Shown here: piece after piece, positions 1 through 10,814 of the stretch
Layout: each line of letters starts with the position of its first letter
Position numbering within the stretch: the stretch's first letter is position 1
Source: Cryomorphaceae bacterium
Lineage (GTDB): Bacteria > Bacteroidota > Bacteroidia > Flavobacteriales > UBA7430
DNA: 64,000 nucleotides
NCBI GenBank assembly: GCA_019649675.1
Contig: BOWN01000001.1
Span: 124,001-188,000 of the forward strand
Reading direction: 5' to 3'
The notes under the pieces: model-generated
What the model was told of the DNA's origin: nothing
Databases searched by the model: none
What the model saw: the letters and a program-made list of their open reading frames with translations, nothing else
Program-made: the position numbers and the translations under genes

Positions 1-1284
1 CATTATAACAGGTGACTTAACAATAGCTTCAGGAAATTTAGACTTGTCATAAAGCCCTTTATTTTTTACTGTGATTTTATTTAATAGAACACTAGAATTA
101 ACACCATCTATAGGGAGTTCTCTGGCCGGATAAACATCAAGTAACATAACATTATCTGCACATGACAATGCCTTTGCAAAATCATCCATAAAATCGCGTG
201 TACGGGAAAATAAATGTGGTTGAAAAACAACAGTTAATTCTTTATTTGGATACAAATCCCTAACAGAACGAATAGCCACCTCAATCTCTTTTGGATGGTG
301 TGCATAATCATCAATATAAATCTGATCATCAGTTTTTACATGATATTCAAAGCGTCTTTTTACACCTGAAAAAGAAGCAACGGAATCTACTATACCACTT
401 ACAGAAAGACCCTGAATATAGGCCATAGAAAATGCAGCTAAAGCATTTTCTACATTATGAATTCCCGGCAATCCGCTAATAATATTCTCACAAACACCTT
501 TTGGGTAAACGAGATCAAAATAATAAGCACCACCTTCTACCCGAATATTTTTAGCAGAAAAATCTGCCGTATCAGAACTTAATGCATACGTATACTTCGA
601 TGGTATATCTAACCCCTCCTTAACAATTAGATTACCATCTTCTACCTTATCCGAAAACAAACGAAAAGATTCTACAAGGTGATGAGCGGTACCATAAATA
701 TCTAAATGATCCGCATCCATGGAACTAATTAGTGCCCAATTTGGTGAAAGTTTTAGAAATGAACGATCAAACTCATCAGCTTCTACAACAGCGATATCTG
801 CAGACCCGATTCTTAAATTTGAATCAAAATCAGTAGCAATACCTCCCAAGAATGCTGAACAATCAATAAGGTTATCACTTAAAATATATGCCAAAAGACT
901 AGAAATAGTCGTTTTACCATGCGTTCCTGCAATAGCCAAACATTCTAAATTTTCAGTGATCATTCCCAAAATTTCGGCACGCTTACACAATAAATAATCC
1001 TGATCTTTAAAATATTTTATCAGCTTGTTTTCTTCAGGAATTGCTGGGGTATATACCACCAAAGTTGCTGTTTTTTCTCTAAATAAAGGTGGAATCAAAG
1101 TAGGATCATCATCAAAAGAAACCTCACATGAATCCTTTTTTAAAGAAATACAAATCTCAGACTGATCTCTATCATAGCCAGCAACTTTAAAGTGCTTAGC
1201 CATAAAATAACGAGCCAATGCGCTCATACCTATCCCTCCGATTCCGAGAAAATAAATACGTTTTATGTCATCAAGCTTAATCAT
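1..1284 (-). CDS. murC: UDP-N-acetylmuramate--L-alanine ligase, 3' end outside window
   Basis: Cytoplasmic ligase that adds L-alanine to UDP-MurNAc, the first peptide-stem step of peptidoglycan synthesis. The reading frame starts at ATG 1284-1282 with a Rossmann-type start (FLGIGGIGMSALA) and stays open to base 1, so about 428 residues are visible and the C-terminus is missing. The ATP-binding motif GTHGKTT lies near residue 120 and the Mur signature DDYAHHPKE follows in the second half. The start overlaps the murG stop by 8 bp, which suggests translational coupling. It is the last visible gene of the dcw run; ftsQ, ftsA and ftsZ would be expected beyond the left edge, though this is inference. 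No frameshift is seen. Confidence 0.96.
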   Translation of the reverse strand, partial: MIKLDDIKRIYFLGIGGIGMSALARYFMAKHFKVAGYDRDQSEICISLKKDSCEVSFDDDPTLIPPLFREKTATLVVYTPAIPEENKLIKYFKDQDYLLCKRAEILGMITENLECLAIAGTHGKTTISSLLAYILSDNLIDCSAFLGGIATDFDSNLRIGSADIAVVEADEFDRSFLKLSPNWALISSMDADHLDIYGTAHHLVESFRLFSDKVEDGNLIVKEGLDIPSKYTYALSSDTADFSAKNIRVEGGAYYFDLVYPKGVCENIISGLPGIHNVENALAAFSMAYIQGLSVSGIVDSVASFSGVKRRFEYHVKTDDQIYIDDYAHHPKEIEVAIRSVRDLYPNKELTVVFQPHLFSRTRDFMDDFAKALSCADNVMLLDVYPARELPIDGVNSSVLLNKITVKNKGLYDKSKFPEAIVKSPVIM

Positions 1285-2377
1285 GAATAAGTTCTTCAAT
1301 AATATCTACAATTCTTTCTGCGGCTTTAGGCTTATCCATTTTCTTACAATTAACCCCTAATTTCTTTTGCATATCAACATCCTTTACCAGTAGATTTATC
1401 GATTCGAAAAGTTCCGTATCAATATTCTTTTCTTCTACTAAAATGGCTGCATCATTTTTAGATAATGCCTGAGCATTTTTCTTCTGATGATCTTCTGCAA
1501 CATTTGGAGATGGAACTAAAACACATGCCTTTCCTAAAGAGCAAAACTCAGATAAAGCAATAGCTCCAGCTCTAGAAACAACTACATCTACAGCAGCTAA
1601 AGCCGGCCCCATTTCGGTAATAAATGCCTGTATTATACCTGATTGCCCCAAATCCATTTGAGCAGCCTTACACCTGTCATAGTACAACATCCCTGTTTGC
1701 CAGATCAACTGCACATCATTCTCTTTAAACCAGGAAATATTATCGAGTACTGTTTCATTTATTCGTTTCGAACCCAGGCTTCCTCCAAGAACTAGAACCG
1801 TTGGTTTATCTTTTACAAAACCAAAAGAACTCAATACTTCATCACTATTGTAAACCTCTAACTCAATTTCTGCACGAATTGGATTTCCTGTAAGATTTAG
1901 CTTCTCTTTAGGAAAAAATCTTTCTAAACCAGGATAAGCAACACAAATCTGACTCACCTTTGAAGATAAGATCTTATTAGTAATTCCTGGATAAGAATTT
2001 TGTTCTTGAATAATTGTTGGAATCTTCAATAAAGAAGCTACCCACAATATAGGACCACTAGCATATCCACCAGTACCAATAACTACCTCAGGATTAAAAC
2101 GAAGAATAATAAAAAATGATCGAAGGACACTAAAAATTAACTTGATGGGAAAAAGAAAATTTTTCAAAGAAAAAGAACGCTGAAACCCTGAAATCCACAA
2201 CCCTGTAATCGAATATCCTGCAGCAGGAATTTTGTCCATCTCCATCCGATCTGAAGCACCTACAAAAAGTAAGACACAATGCGGATAACGACGCTCAATT
2301 TCTTTTGCTATCGCAAGAGCAGGAAAAATGTGCCCTCCAGTACCACCACCACTAATTAAGAAGCGTCTCTTCATCAT
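1277..2377 (-). CDS. murG: Undecaprenyldiphospho-muramoylpentapeptide beta-N-acetylglucosaminyltransferase
   Basis: Peripheral inner-membrane GT28 glycosyltransferase that converts lipid I to lipid II using UDP-GlcNAc. The 366-residue frame is intact and of normal length. It opens with the glycine-rich acceptor-binding loop SGGGTGGHIFPALA and has a second GTGGYASGP segment near residue 100. The C-terminal donor-binding half contains VSRAGAIALSEF. Two adjacent ATG codons are possible starts (2377 or 2374). The 5' end overlaps the end of ftsW by 26 bp and the 3' end overlaps murC by 8 bp, so it is tightly packed in the dcw operon. Confidence 0.96.
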   Translation of the reverse strand: MMKRRFLISGGGTGGHIFPALAIAKEIERRYPHCVLLFVGASDRMEMDKIPAAGYSITGLWISGFQRSFSLKNFLFPIKLIFSVLRSFFIILRFNPEVVIGTGGYASGPILWVASLLKIPTIIQEQNSYPGITNKILSSKVSQICVAYPGLERFFPKEKLNLTGNPIRAEIELEVYNSDEVLSSFGFVKDKPTVLVLGGSLGSKRINETVLDNISWFKENDVQLIWQTGMLYYDRCKAAQMDLGQSGIIQAFITEMGPALAAVDVVVSRAGAIALSEFCSLGKACVLVPSPNVAEDHQKKNAQALSKNDAAILVEEKNIDTELFESINLLVKDVDMQKKLGVNCKKMDKPKAAERIVDIIEELIHD

Positions 2378-3510
2378 TCAGAAAATTTTCAAGTTGTGGT
2401 TTTATACTGTTACTAACACTCAATATCAATCCTATTGCTGCACAAGTCATCCATACTGATGAGCCTCCTGCACTTATTAAAGGTAAGGTCTGTCCTGTAA
2501 CAGGAAGTAGATTTACTGCTACCGCCATATTAATAAAGGCTTGAGAAATAATAGAAAAACCCAATCCAATGGTTATCAAAATCGCAAAATCATCATCACT
2601 CTTACTTGCTATTCCTAATACTCTAACAAGGAACATCAAATACAAAGAAATTATAAATAAACCACCTACCCTACCGTACTCTTCGACTATTACAGCATAA
2701 ATAAAATCTGAAGAAGATTGAGGTAAAAAATATTTCTGAACACTTTTCCCAGGACCCTGTCCCCACATACCTCCTCGAGCAATAGCCATTTTAGCATGAT
2801 TTACTTGATAATTCTTACAATCCTGATCAAAATAACATTCAATTCGAGCGTTCCATGTTGCAACGCGATTACTAATATTTGGAAACTTCGTTACAACTAA
2901 ATAAAACAAAGCTATAGACCCAATACCAATGATCAGCATAACACCAAGCCATTTCAACGAAAAACGGCCAATAAACATAATGAGAAAACTAATCATAAAT
3001 ATGATAGCAGAAGTAGAGAAATTAGATGGTAATATTAATGCACATATTAGTATTACAGGGCCTAAAATTGGTAAAAAGACTGTTTAAAAGAGTGTAATTT
3101 ATCTTTATAATGAACAAGATTACGAGCCAACAAGACAAACAGTGATAGCTTTGCCAATTCTGATGGCTGAAAAGTAAATCCGGCAATACGAATCCATCTA
3201 CTTGCATTGGCTCCACTAATCGTTTGACCACCACTAATTGCCCAGCAAATCAAAATAATTGCAATTCCAAAAAGATAATAGAACTATTATAAAAATACTT
3301 AAATGGTACTCTAGACAACATCCACATAATACCAAATCCTATACCTAAATGAATTAAGTGTTTTAATAAAAATGAAATGGTATTACCCTGTTTAAATGCA
3401 AATGCAAGATGACTACTTGAACTATATACTAAAACAATAGAGGCTAATGATAGTAAAATAGCAATCGCCCAAATATACTTATCACCTTTTATGTAATTAG
3501 TCCATTTCAA
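2352..3510 (-). CDS. ftsW: Peptidoglycan polymerase FtsW, two frameshifts
   Basis: SEDS-family integral membrane glycosyltransferase that polymerises lipid II at the division septum. The protein is spread over three frames: 3510 to about 3270, about 3253 to 3065, and about 3080 to 2352. Joined, they give a protein of about 385 residues with many membrane helices. Family signatures are present: ARWIRIAGFTFQPSELAKL in the middle piece (here SRWIRIAG) and LPLISAGGSSVW near the C-terminus. Neither junction loses protein sequence, so single-base indels at about 3260 and 3070 are likely. It sits between murD (3 bp away) and murG (overlapping), the standard position. A real pseudogene is unlikely because ftsW is essential. 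Confidence 0.9.
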
Positions 3511-3513
3511 TTT

Positions 3514-4829
3514 TTATAGTAGTCTTATTTGTTTTTTAAACTGTCGGCCACGGTCTTCATAATTAGAAAACAAATCAAAACTTGCACAAGCTGGAGACAA
3601 TAACACAGCATCACCTTTCTGAGCTAGTCTATAAGCAGCTTTCACTGCATCTTCCATTGAAGAGGTATCTTCAATAACATCAACTATTCCAATAACATTG
3701 TCTATAAGTTTGGAATTATCTTTACCTAAACAAATTATAGCCTTTACCTTATCATTTATCAAAGGCAAAAGTTGTTCATAGTCATTTCCTTTATCTACAC
3801 CACCACAAATCCAAATAACAGGTTTAGTCATGCTGTCTAAAGCATACCATGCCGCATTCACATTTGTTGCTTTAGAATCATTTATATAATCAACACCATA
3901 AACGCTAAGAACCGGTTCTAAACGGTGTTCAATTTTCTCAAAATCTGCTAAGCAATCACGAACAATTTCGTTTGTGATACCTAACAATTTTGCTGCAACT
4001 CCACCTGCCATAGAATTATAACAGTTGTGCTTTCCTTGTAATGCTAATTCATGAATTGTCATAGTTAAATGCTCCCTATTTATGTTTATGTTAATCTCTT
4101 TATTTGTTACATATGCGCCTTCCTCTTGTATTTGATCTCCAAAAGGAATTTTAATTGCTTTCACATTTTTTAAATTCTTTTTAACCACTCATCTTTTTCC
4201 CAGTAGACGAAATAATCCTCATGGGTTTGATTTTCAGTAATGCGCATCTTTGAAGCAACATACTGCTCCATATCCCCAGCATATCGATCCAAGTGATCTG
4301 GACTTAAATTCAAAATCATAGCAATATGTGGTTTAAAATGATGAATGTCATCCAACTGAAAACTACTTAGTTCTAGAACCCAATAATCACGGTCGGAGTG
4401 GGTTAATCTTCTTGCAAAACTCTCCCCAATATTACCTGCAAGTGCCACATCAAACCCTGCGCTTTTTAGAATATAATAGGTTAAACTTGCAGTAGTAGTT
4501 TTACCATTAGTGCCTGTTATTGCTATTATACGACCTTCGCTAAAACGCGATGCAAACTCAATCTCTGAAAGAACTTCTATACCCTTAGCTCTTGCTTTAG
4601 TAACAAGCTTTGTTTCGGGTATACCTGGGCTTTTAATTAGTAAGTTCGCTGATAGAATTTTTTCTTCATTATGCTCACCCTGTTCCCATTCTAATCCAGC
4701 AGACACTAACTCATTTTGAAAATGATTTTTCACACTTCCTGAGTCACTTACAAATACATCATAGCCTTTTTGTTTGGCTAAGAGTGCTGCACCCACTCCA
4801 CTTTCTCCGGCTCCTAATACTGCAATCAT
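3514..4829 (-). CDS. murD: UDP-N-acetylmuramoylalanine--D-glutamate ligase, one frameshift
   Basis: Cytoplasmic ligase adding D-glutamate to UDP-MurNAc-L-Ala. The N-terminal part (4829 to about 4170) begins MIAVLGAGESGVGAALLA and contains the P-loop GTNGKTTT near residue 105. The C-terminal part (about 4188 to 3514) has the INDSKATNVNAAWYAL signature and the ICGGVDKG segment. The two frames meet in an A-rich run near 4175-4190, where removing or adding one base restores a single protein of about 440 residues, the normal length. The gap to mraY is 3 bp and to ftsW 3 bp. Confidence 0.93.
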
Positions 4830-4832
4830 CTA

Positions 4833-6048
4833 TTAACGAAGTTTTAGGGTTACAAAACTCAAAATGGCCAACATGATGCCCACAATCCAAAATCGAGTCA
4901 CAATTTTACTTTCATGTAAACCAGCTTTTTGATAATGATGATGAAGTGGAGACATCAAAAAGATGCGTTTACCTTCACCAAATTTTTTCTTTGTGTATTT
5001 GAAATACGAGACTTGAATTAAGACCGATACATTTTCGATTAAAAAGATTCCACAGATGATAGGAATCAATAATTCTTTACGAATTGCAATAGCAAAAACA
5101 GCTATAATACCCCCAATTGCCAAACTACCTGTATCACCCATAAAGACTTGAGCTGGATATGAATTGTACCATAAAAAACCTACACAAGCACCAACAAAAG
5201 CAGCAATAAATATTACAAGCTCACCCGAATTTGGGATGTACATAATATTGAGATAATCTGCAAAAATGATGTTACCAGACACATAAGCAAAAATGGCTAA
5301 GACCAATCCAATTATGGCAGAAGTTCCCGTAGCCAAACCATCTATCCCATCGGTTAAATTAGCTCCATTTGAAACCGCAGTTACAATAAAAATAACCATT
5401 GGAATAAAAATCAACCAGGCCCAATCATGAGCAGCATCTCCAAGCCATGACAAGAGATCTGAATAATCAAACTCGTTATTTTTCACAAAAGGAATGGTTG
5501 TCATCGTAGACTTTAAATCTTCCTGAACAACTACCACTTGATTGGATGAATCAATGGCACTTACTTGCTTTTGCATGACCACATCTGGGTGGAAATAAAG
5601 AATAAAACCAACAAGTAAACCAAGAGAAACCTGACCTAAGACTTTAAACTTTCCGGCCAAGCCCTTTTTATCCTTTTTAAAAACTTTTATATGGTCGTCC
5701 ATAAAACCAATAAACCCCATCCAAAGCGTTGTGATAATCATTAGGATGACATAAATATTATCGAGCTGTGCGAATAATATAGTGGGAACCAATATTGAAC
5801 TTATGATAATAAGCCCACCCATGGTAGGTGTACCTGCCTTCTCAACTTGCCCCTCCAAACCAAGATCTCTTATGCTTTCACCCACCTGTTTTTTTGCCAA
5901 AAAAACTAATGATTCGTTTTCCAAAAATCAATGAAATCAATAAAGACACAATTACCGCCATAGCTGCCCTAAACGAAATATATTGAAACACGCCAGCACC
6001 TGGAAAATTCAAAGCTTCTTGTAAGTATGTAAATAAGTAATACAACAT
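4833..6048 (-). CDS. mraY: Phospho-N-acetylmuramoyl-pentapeptide transferase, one frameshift
   Basis: Polytopic membrane enzyme that transfers phospho-MurNAc-pentapeptide to undecaprenyl phosphate, making lipid I. The true start is ATG 6048-6046 ([19 protein letters not shown]). The frame breaks in a run of seven T (minus strand) near 5902; with one T fewer it reads [15 protein letters not shown] and continues to 4833, giving about 405 residues. Signatures are [10 protein letters not shown] and [11 protein letters not shown]. An extra hydrophilic segment of about 70 residues lies between early helices (around [10 protein letters not shown]), which as I recall is common in Bacteroidota MraY. 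The murE stop is 3 bp upstream. Confidence 0.93.
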
Positions 6049-6051
6049 CTC

Positions 6052-7506
6052 TTAGTCTTTAAAATGCTCTTTTAAAATTGCCATATCATCAAAAGGGAAT
6101 CGCTCTCCATTTATTTCTTGATATTTCTCATGTCCTTTTCCAGCAATCAATAAAATGTCTCCCTCTGAACATAAAGTGACACCTAATTTTATAGCTTCTC
6201 TTCTATCCTCAAGAGTTAAAACTTTTCTCATCTGTGAAGCATTTAAACCTGCTTTCATCTCATTTATAATCTTTTTTGGATCTTCGCTTCGGGGATTATC
6301 AGATGTCAAAATCACCTGATCTGACAATTGGCAAGCAAATTGAGCCATTAAAGGTCTTTTACCAACATCTCTATCGCCTCCACAACCTACAACACAAATG
6401 ACCTTTTCGTTTCCTGTTCTTATGTCTGCAATCGTTTTTAGTACATTCATGAGTGCGTCAGGTGTATGCGCATAATCGACTATTGAATTAACACCTAAAT
6501 CAGACTTAAACTGCTGAAACCTTCCCTCAACCGCATCTAAAGCAGATAAAACAGTCAAAACTTGGAGTTGATTTTCTCCCAATTCAATCGCAGTAGCATA
6601 GGTCAATAGTAAATTAGATGCATTGAAGCTCCCTATTAACTTTGTGTAGACATCTTGACCATTAATATTTAAATGTAACCCCGAAAACTGATTTTCTATA
6701 ATCTTACATTTATAGTCTGCTGCTGACCTTAAAGCAAAAGTTTTCTTCTTTGCTTTTGTATGATGCAACATGGTGCTACCATGTTTATCATCTATATTGA
6801 CAATCGCAATCGATTTTGAAGACAGTACATCAAAAAACTTCTTTTTTGCTGAGATATAAGCGTCATATGTCTTGTGATAATCTAAATGATCTCTACTTAT
6901 ATTTGTGAAAAGAGCTATATCGAAATTCAAACCTGAAATTCGTTGCTGATCCACTGCATGAGAACTGACCTCCATAAAGCAATATTTACAACCACTATCA
7001 ACCATTTCTCGTAACATGCCATTCAACCGAATAGCATCAGGAGTAGTATGTGTGGCTTCGTATGTTGCTGAACCAATTTTATATACAACTGTAGATAATA
7101 AGCCCGATTTATGACCTAAAGACTGATACAAAGAATGCAACAAGGTAGCTACCGTAGTTTTTCCATTCGTTCCAGTTACACCTACCAACTTTATTTTTTC
7201 TGATGGATTATCATAAAAATTAGCAGAAATATGCCCCAAAGCTTTAGAGGAATCTTTCACTAGAACATATACAACAGCCTCATTAATATTTAATGGAAGT
7301 TTTTCACAAACAATAGCAGAGGCTCCTCTATTTATAGCCATTTCAATGAAATCATGACCATCAGAAAGAGTTCCATTTATCGCAATAAAAAGAGAGCCTT
7401 TTTCAACCTCGCGAGAATCAAAACATAAATGAGAAATACGAATATCTCTATCTCCATGTATCAGATCAAGATTTACTTTATATAATATGTCTTTGAGTAA
7501 TTTCAT
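6052..7506 (-). CDS. murE: UDP-MurNAc-L-Ala-D-Glu--meso-diaminopimelate ligase
   Basis: Cytoplasmic ligase adding the third residue of the peptidoglycan stem. The 484-residue frame is intact. It shows the GTNGKTTVATLL P-loop near residue 110, the Mur ligase VDYAHTPDAL motif near 340, and TSDNPRSEDP near 400. The DNPR tetrad is the known marker for meso-diaminopimelate specificity, so a DAP-type cell wall is inferred. The start overlaps the 3' end of the upstream transpeptidase gene by 4 bp (ATGA). It lies between ftsI and mraY in the dcw operon. Confidence 0.96.
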   Translation of the reverse strand: MKLLKDILYKVNLDLIHGDRDIRISHLCFDSREVEKGSLFIAINGTLSDGHDFIEMAINRGASAIVCEKLPLNINEAVVYVLVKDSSKALGHISANFYDNPSEKIKLVGVTGTNGKTTVATLLHSLYQSLGHKSGLLSTVVYKIGSATYEATHTTPDAIRLNGMLREMVDSGCKYCFMEVSSHAVDQQRISGLNFDIALFTNISRDHLDYHKTYDAYISAKKKFFDVLSSKSIAIVNIDDKHGSTMLHHTKAKKKTFALRSAADYKCKIIENQFSGLHLNINGQDVYTKLIGSFNASNLLLTYATAIELGENQLQVLTVLSALDAVEGRFQQFKSDLGVNSIVDYAHTPDALMNVLKTIADIRTGNEKVICVVGCGGDRDVGKRPLMAQFACQLSDQVILTSDNPRSEDPKKIINEMKAGLNASQMRKVLTLEDRREAIKLGVTLCSEGDILLIAGKGHEKYQEINGERFPFDDMAILKEHFKD

Positions 7507-9563
7507 GAAGACAAAATCAATTCTATTATTTGATTCTCTTTAATTTTAGCACCGGCTTTTAGTGACTGTTTTATTACTCTTCCCTGCCCTTTTAAATTAA
7601 CTTCTAAGCCCATATTTTCTAGCAAATACAATGCATCCATAGCTACCATACCCTTAACATTTGGCACGACATCACCAATAAATTCTAAAGTTTGAAAAGC
7701 CTTATCATCAGACTTTAACCATCTCTCATTTTGGGAAGCTTGATATTTTGGGTAATCGAGAAGATCATGAATAGCATTTAAATCTTTAGAACTACCGATA
7801 TAATAATGATCAAAAGTCTTGGCAATCTCAGGTATTTCAATAGCTTCTTCTGCAAAAAGGTTATCACGAAGCTCTTTAAAGACAGGGGCCGCAACTATAT
7901 TTCCATAAAATCCAATTTCTTTTTTTGGCTTTGAAACTACAACCATACATGAATATTTTGGATTTTCAGCAGGAAAGTAACCAGCAAATGATGCCCTGTA
8001 TTCTGAGCCATAAGAACCTTCAAGTGCTATTTTAGCTGTCCCTGTTTTTCCGGCTGAAGAGTATTTTTCAGAATAAATATTTTGAGCCGTACCTTTTTTT
8101 ACTGCACCAATAAGTAAGTTTTGAAGAATCTGAATCGTCTTTTCAGAACAAATACTTGGATTTAAAACCTCTACATCATAAGATTCTATAATTTTTTCAG
8201 CCCTTTTGACTTTATCTACAAGCCTTGGTTTTACGAGCTCACCATCATTAGCAACAGCATTATATAATGCTAAAATCTGTAGTGCAGACATTTTAATCTC
8301 ATAACCAAATGCCATCCAAGGAAGTGAAACACCAGACCAAGTAGAGTCATTGGTATTTTTTATCCAAGGTTCGGCCTCACCAATCAACTCAAAATCTAAT
8401 TTATCACTAACACCTAATCGGGCTAATCTGTCAATAAATCTTTGCGGATCATCTCCATAATGATTTACAATAGTACGAGCAATACCGATATTTGAAGAGA
8501 CTTCAAAAGCCCTACCTACACTTATTTTACCATGACCTCCTCTATGATAATTAGAGTCTTTCATTGTTCGGTCATAAAACTTAAATGCACCATTTTTTGT
8601 GTCTACGACATAAGAAGTATCAACAACGCCATCTTCTAAAGCGATTAATAAAGACGCTAACTTAAAAGTAGAACCGGGCTCGTAAGCAGCACCAATAGCA
8701 TAATTAAAATTCTCTGCATACTTACCTTCACTTGTTCGCTCTAAACTAGACATAGCTCTTATAGCACCAGTCTTCACATCCATTAATATTACAGAACCAT
8801 TTTCGGCCTCATACTTTTCCAAACTTCGTAACAATGCAGTTTGAGCAATATCTTGAATACGAATATCAATTGTAGAATAAACATCTGAACCTACAACAGG
8901 CTCAACATCTTGAGTATTATTAATCGGCTTCCATATACCACCATTAATTTTTTGCATCAAGCGCTTCCCATCTTGACCTTTCAAATAATGATTGTATGCT
9001 TTTTCAATACCAACATCACTTTTCTCCCTAGCATAACCAATAGTTCTTTCACATAAATGACCAAAAGGCTGCATTCTTTTAGTTTGTTGGGTGTAAACAA
9101 AACCACCATCATAGCGTCCTTCCTTAAGGATTGGCAGAGTCTTTACAAGTTGTAATTCAGAAAATCTAACACCAGACTGCAGCTTTAAGTATTGTTTTTT
9201 ATCCCGACGTGCATGACGTAATTTTTTTGAAAATTCAGATGACGGCACATCGCTAAAAATGCCCGACAAACCATCTGCTAACTTCAGATAATTATTTTCA
9301 AATAATGTGTCAGATGGCTGAGTGGCATCAATAGCAATGGTATAAACTGGCATTGAAATTGCCAATAAATTCCCATTTACATCATAGATATTACCTCTAG
9401 GTGAAGGAATATCAATCATCGCAACTGCTGGATCATTGAATGCTATTGCATCAGAAAACTCCACCTGCACAAAAATCAGCTGAATAAAGATGGCCACAGC
9501 AGCTACAATGACAAGCGAACTAATCATTATAACGCGGATAAATATGGCCTTCTTATCTGTCAT
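7503..9563 (-). CDS. ftsI: Division-specific penicillin-binding transpeptidase with PASTA domain
   Basis: Class B PBP that crosslinks septal peptidoglycan in the periplasm. The 686-residue protein has a single N-terminal membrane anchor (about residues 9-31) and a PBP dimerisation domain that includes the RGNIYD motif near 56. The transpeptidase domain carries the active-site STFK at 298-301, SSN about 55 residues later, and KTGTAK near 515. A C-terminal PASTA-like domain (VVPNVKGMVAMDALYLLENMG) follows, typical of Bacteroidota FtsI. It is 1 bp from ftsL and overlaps murE by 4 bp. No frame break. Confidence 0.95.
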   Translation of the reverse strand: MTDKKAIFIRVIMISSLVIVAAVAIFIQLIFVQVEFSDAIAFNDPAVAMIDIPSPRGNIYDVNGNLLAISMPVYTIAIDATQPSDTLFENNYLKLADGLSGIFSDVPSSEFSKKLRHARRDKKQYLKLQSGVRFSELQLVKTLPILKEGRYDGGFVYTQQTKRMQPFGHLCERTIGYAREKSDVGIEKAYNHYLKGQDGKRLMQKINGGIWKPINNTQDVEPVVGSDVYSTIDIRIQDIAQTALLRSLEKYEAENGSVILMDVKTGAIRAMSSLERTSEGKYAENFNYAIGAAYEPGSTFKLASLLIALEDGVVDTSYVVDTKNGAFKFYDRTMKDSNYHRGGHGKISVGRAFEVSSNIGIARTIVNHYGDDPQRFIDRLARLGVSDKLDFELIGEAEPWIKNTNDSTWSGVSLPWMAFGYEIKMSALQILALYNAVANDGELVKPRLVDKVKRAEKIIESYDVEVLNPSICSEKTIQILQNLLIGAVKKGTAQNIYSEKYSSAGKTGTAKIALEGSYGSEYRASFAGYFPAENPKYSCMVVVSKPKKEIGFYGNIVAAPVFKELRDNLFAEEAIEIPEIAKTFDHYYIGSSKDLNAIHDLLDYPKYQASQNERWLKSDDKAFQTLEFIGDVVPNVKGMVAMDALYLLENMGLEVNLKGQGRVIKQSLKAGAKIKENQIIELILSS

Positions 9564-9564
9564 C

Positions 9565-9912
9565 TTAATCTTCTATCTTAATTTTATATGGTGCATCAGA
9601 CGAGTATAAAAGCCCGCTCATTTTTACTTCTTCAGCTACATTTGTTGTTTTACTCAAAGTCATTAAAGTTGTTCTCATATCTATATGTCTCGACCGCAAA
9701 TCCTTCAACTCTACTTTAAGTTTGTTTATCCGAATCACTTTCTGATCTACCTTATGAGAGCTGTAGACAACAAGTACAGCTAGGACTACAATAAACAAGA
9801 CCAAACGCCATGAGGTCACTAATAAATTTTCTGGCGCAAGTCGATTCACATAGAACTCATTCGTTCGAGATCTAAGCTCATGAATCAACTTTTTCCAGGT
9901 TGGTTTTGTCAT
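9565..9912 (-). CDS. ftsL: FtsL-like cell division protein
   Basis: Small bitopic membrane protein of the divisome, expected to pair with FtsB/FtsQ and support FtsW-FtsI. The 115-residue product has a short cytoplasmic N-terminus, one transmembrane helix at about 36-52 (LVLFIVVLAVLVVYSS) and a periplasmic segment with heptad-like leucine/isoleucine spacing (about 55-95) consistent with a coiled coil. Identification rests on size, topology and its place between rsmH (2 bp) and ftsI (1 bp), since FtsL sequences are poorly conserved. Confidence 0.85.
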   Translation of the reverse strand: MTKPTWKKLIHELRSRTNEFYVNRLAPENLLVTSWRLVLFIVVLAVLVVYSSHKVDQKVIRINKLKVELKDLRSRHIDMRTTLMTLSKTTNVAEEVKMSGLLYSSDAPYKIKIED

Positions 9913-9914
9913 TC

Positions 9915-10814
9915 TTAAATTTTTTCGGCAACCCTTAGTTTTGCACTACGAGCACGGTTGTTTAATTTAATTTCTACATCTGACGGAAGAATTGGTTTTC
10001 GAGTTATTTTTTTAAAACTCAAAAGTTTATTTCCATAGAAGTCTTGCTCAAGCTCCCCCTCAAAATTTCCTTTTTGAATTAGATTTTTCACTAATCTATC
10101 CTCTAAAGAATGGTATGAAATAACAACCAGCCTACCACCAGGCTTTAAAATATCTTGAGCCTGCAATAACATATTACGCAAGGCATTTAATTCATCATTT
10201 ACTTCGATTCTAATGGCTTGAAAGACCTGCGCGAAAAATTTATGCTCTTGCATCTTTGGCGCAAAAGACCTCAATAAATCTTTCAACTCATTTACTGTTT
10301 TAATAGGTTTATTCTGTTTAGCTTCGAATATAACACTGGCTATTGCTCCAGGACGCTTTAGTTCTCCGTAGCACTTTAAAACATCTCGCAACTCATCCTG
10401 CTCATAGGTATTTAAAACCTTATAAGCATCTAGTTCAGCATTCTGATCCATTCGCATATCTAAATCTGATTCAAATCGAATAGAAAAACCTCTATCGGCA
10501 ACATCAAACTGATGTGAAGAAACTCCCAAATCCGCCAACAAACCATCGACCTCTTTAACACCGTACATTCGAAGTGAATTCTTGAGATATCTAAAATTCG
10601 CATTAATCAAGGTGAACCCTTCATCTTCTATCACATTATTCAATGCTTCATCATCTTGATCAAAAGCATATAAATGACCACCATCTAACTTTGATAAAAT
10701 CTCTCTCGAATGTCCACCACCTCCAAAAGTAACATCGACGTAAACGCCTTTCGAATCAATATTTAATCCATCAACAGATTCATTCAACAAAACAGGCTCA
10801 TGATATTTACTCAT
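9915..10814 (-). CDS. rsmH: 16S rRNA (cytosine1402-N4)-methyltransferase RsmH
   Basis: SAM-dependent methyltransferase (formerly MraW) acting on C1402 of 16S rRNA in the ribosomal P site. It has the SAM-binding VDVTFGGGGHS motif near residue 25, the RGFSIRFESDLDMRM signature and the C-terminal SYHSLEDRLVK motif. I choose ATG 10814, giving 299 residues that begin MSKYHEPVLL, because this matches the family N-terminus and overlaps the mraZ stop as ATGAGTAA. A longer frame to 10838 would add eight residues inside mraZ. The dcw position right after mraZ is canonical. Confidence 0.95.
   Translation of the reverse strand: MSKYHEPVLLNESVDGLNIDSKGVYVDVTFGGGGHSREILSKLDGGHLYAFDQDDEALNNVIEDEGFTLINANFRYLKNSLRMYGVKEVDGLLADLGVSSHQFDVADRGFSIRFESDLDMRMDQNAELDAYKVLNTYEQDELRDVLKCYGELKRPGAIASVIFEAKQNKPIKTVNELKDLLRSFAPKMQEHKFFAQVFQAIRIEVNDELNALRNMLLQAQDILKPGGRLVVISYHSLEDRLVKNLIQKGNFEGELEQDFYGNKLLSFKKITRKPILPSDVEIKLNNRARSAKLRVAEKI

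Noticed and set aside
719-997. 92-codon plus-strand open frame inside murC
   Set aside because: Antisense shadow of a clear MurC protein; no family features.
3022-3234. 70-codon minus-strand frame in ftsW
   Set aside because: Wrong-frame shadow; the FtsW protein continues in the neighbouring frames on both sides.
3060-3270. Programmed ribosomal frameshifting in ftsW
   Set aside because: Two shifts in one gene plus similar breaks in over twenty other genes make sequencing indels the simpler explanation.
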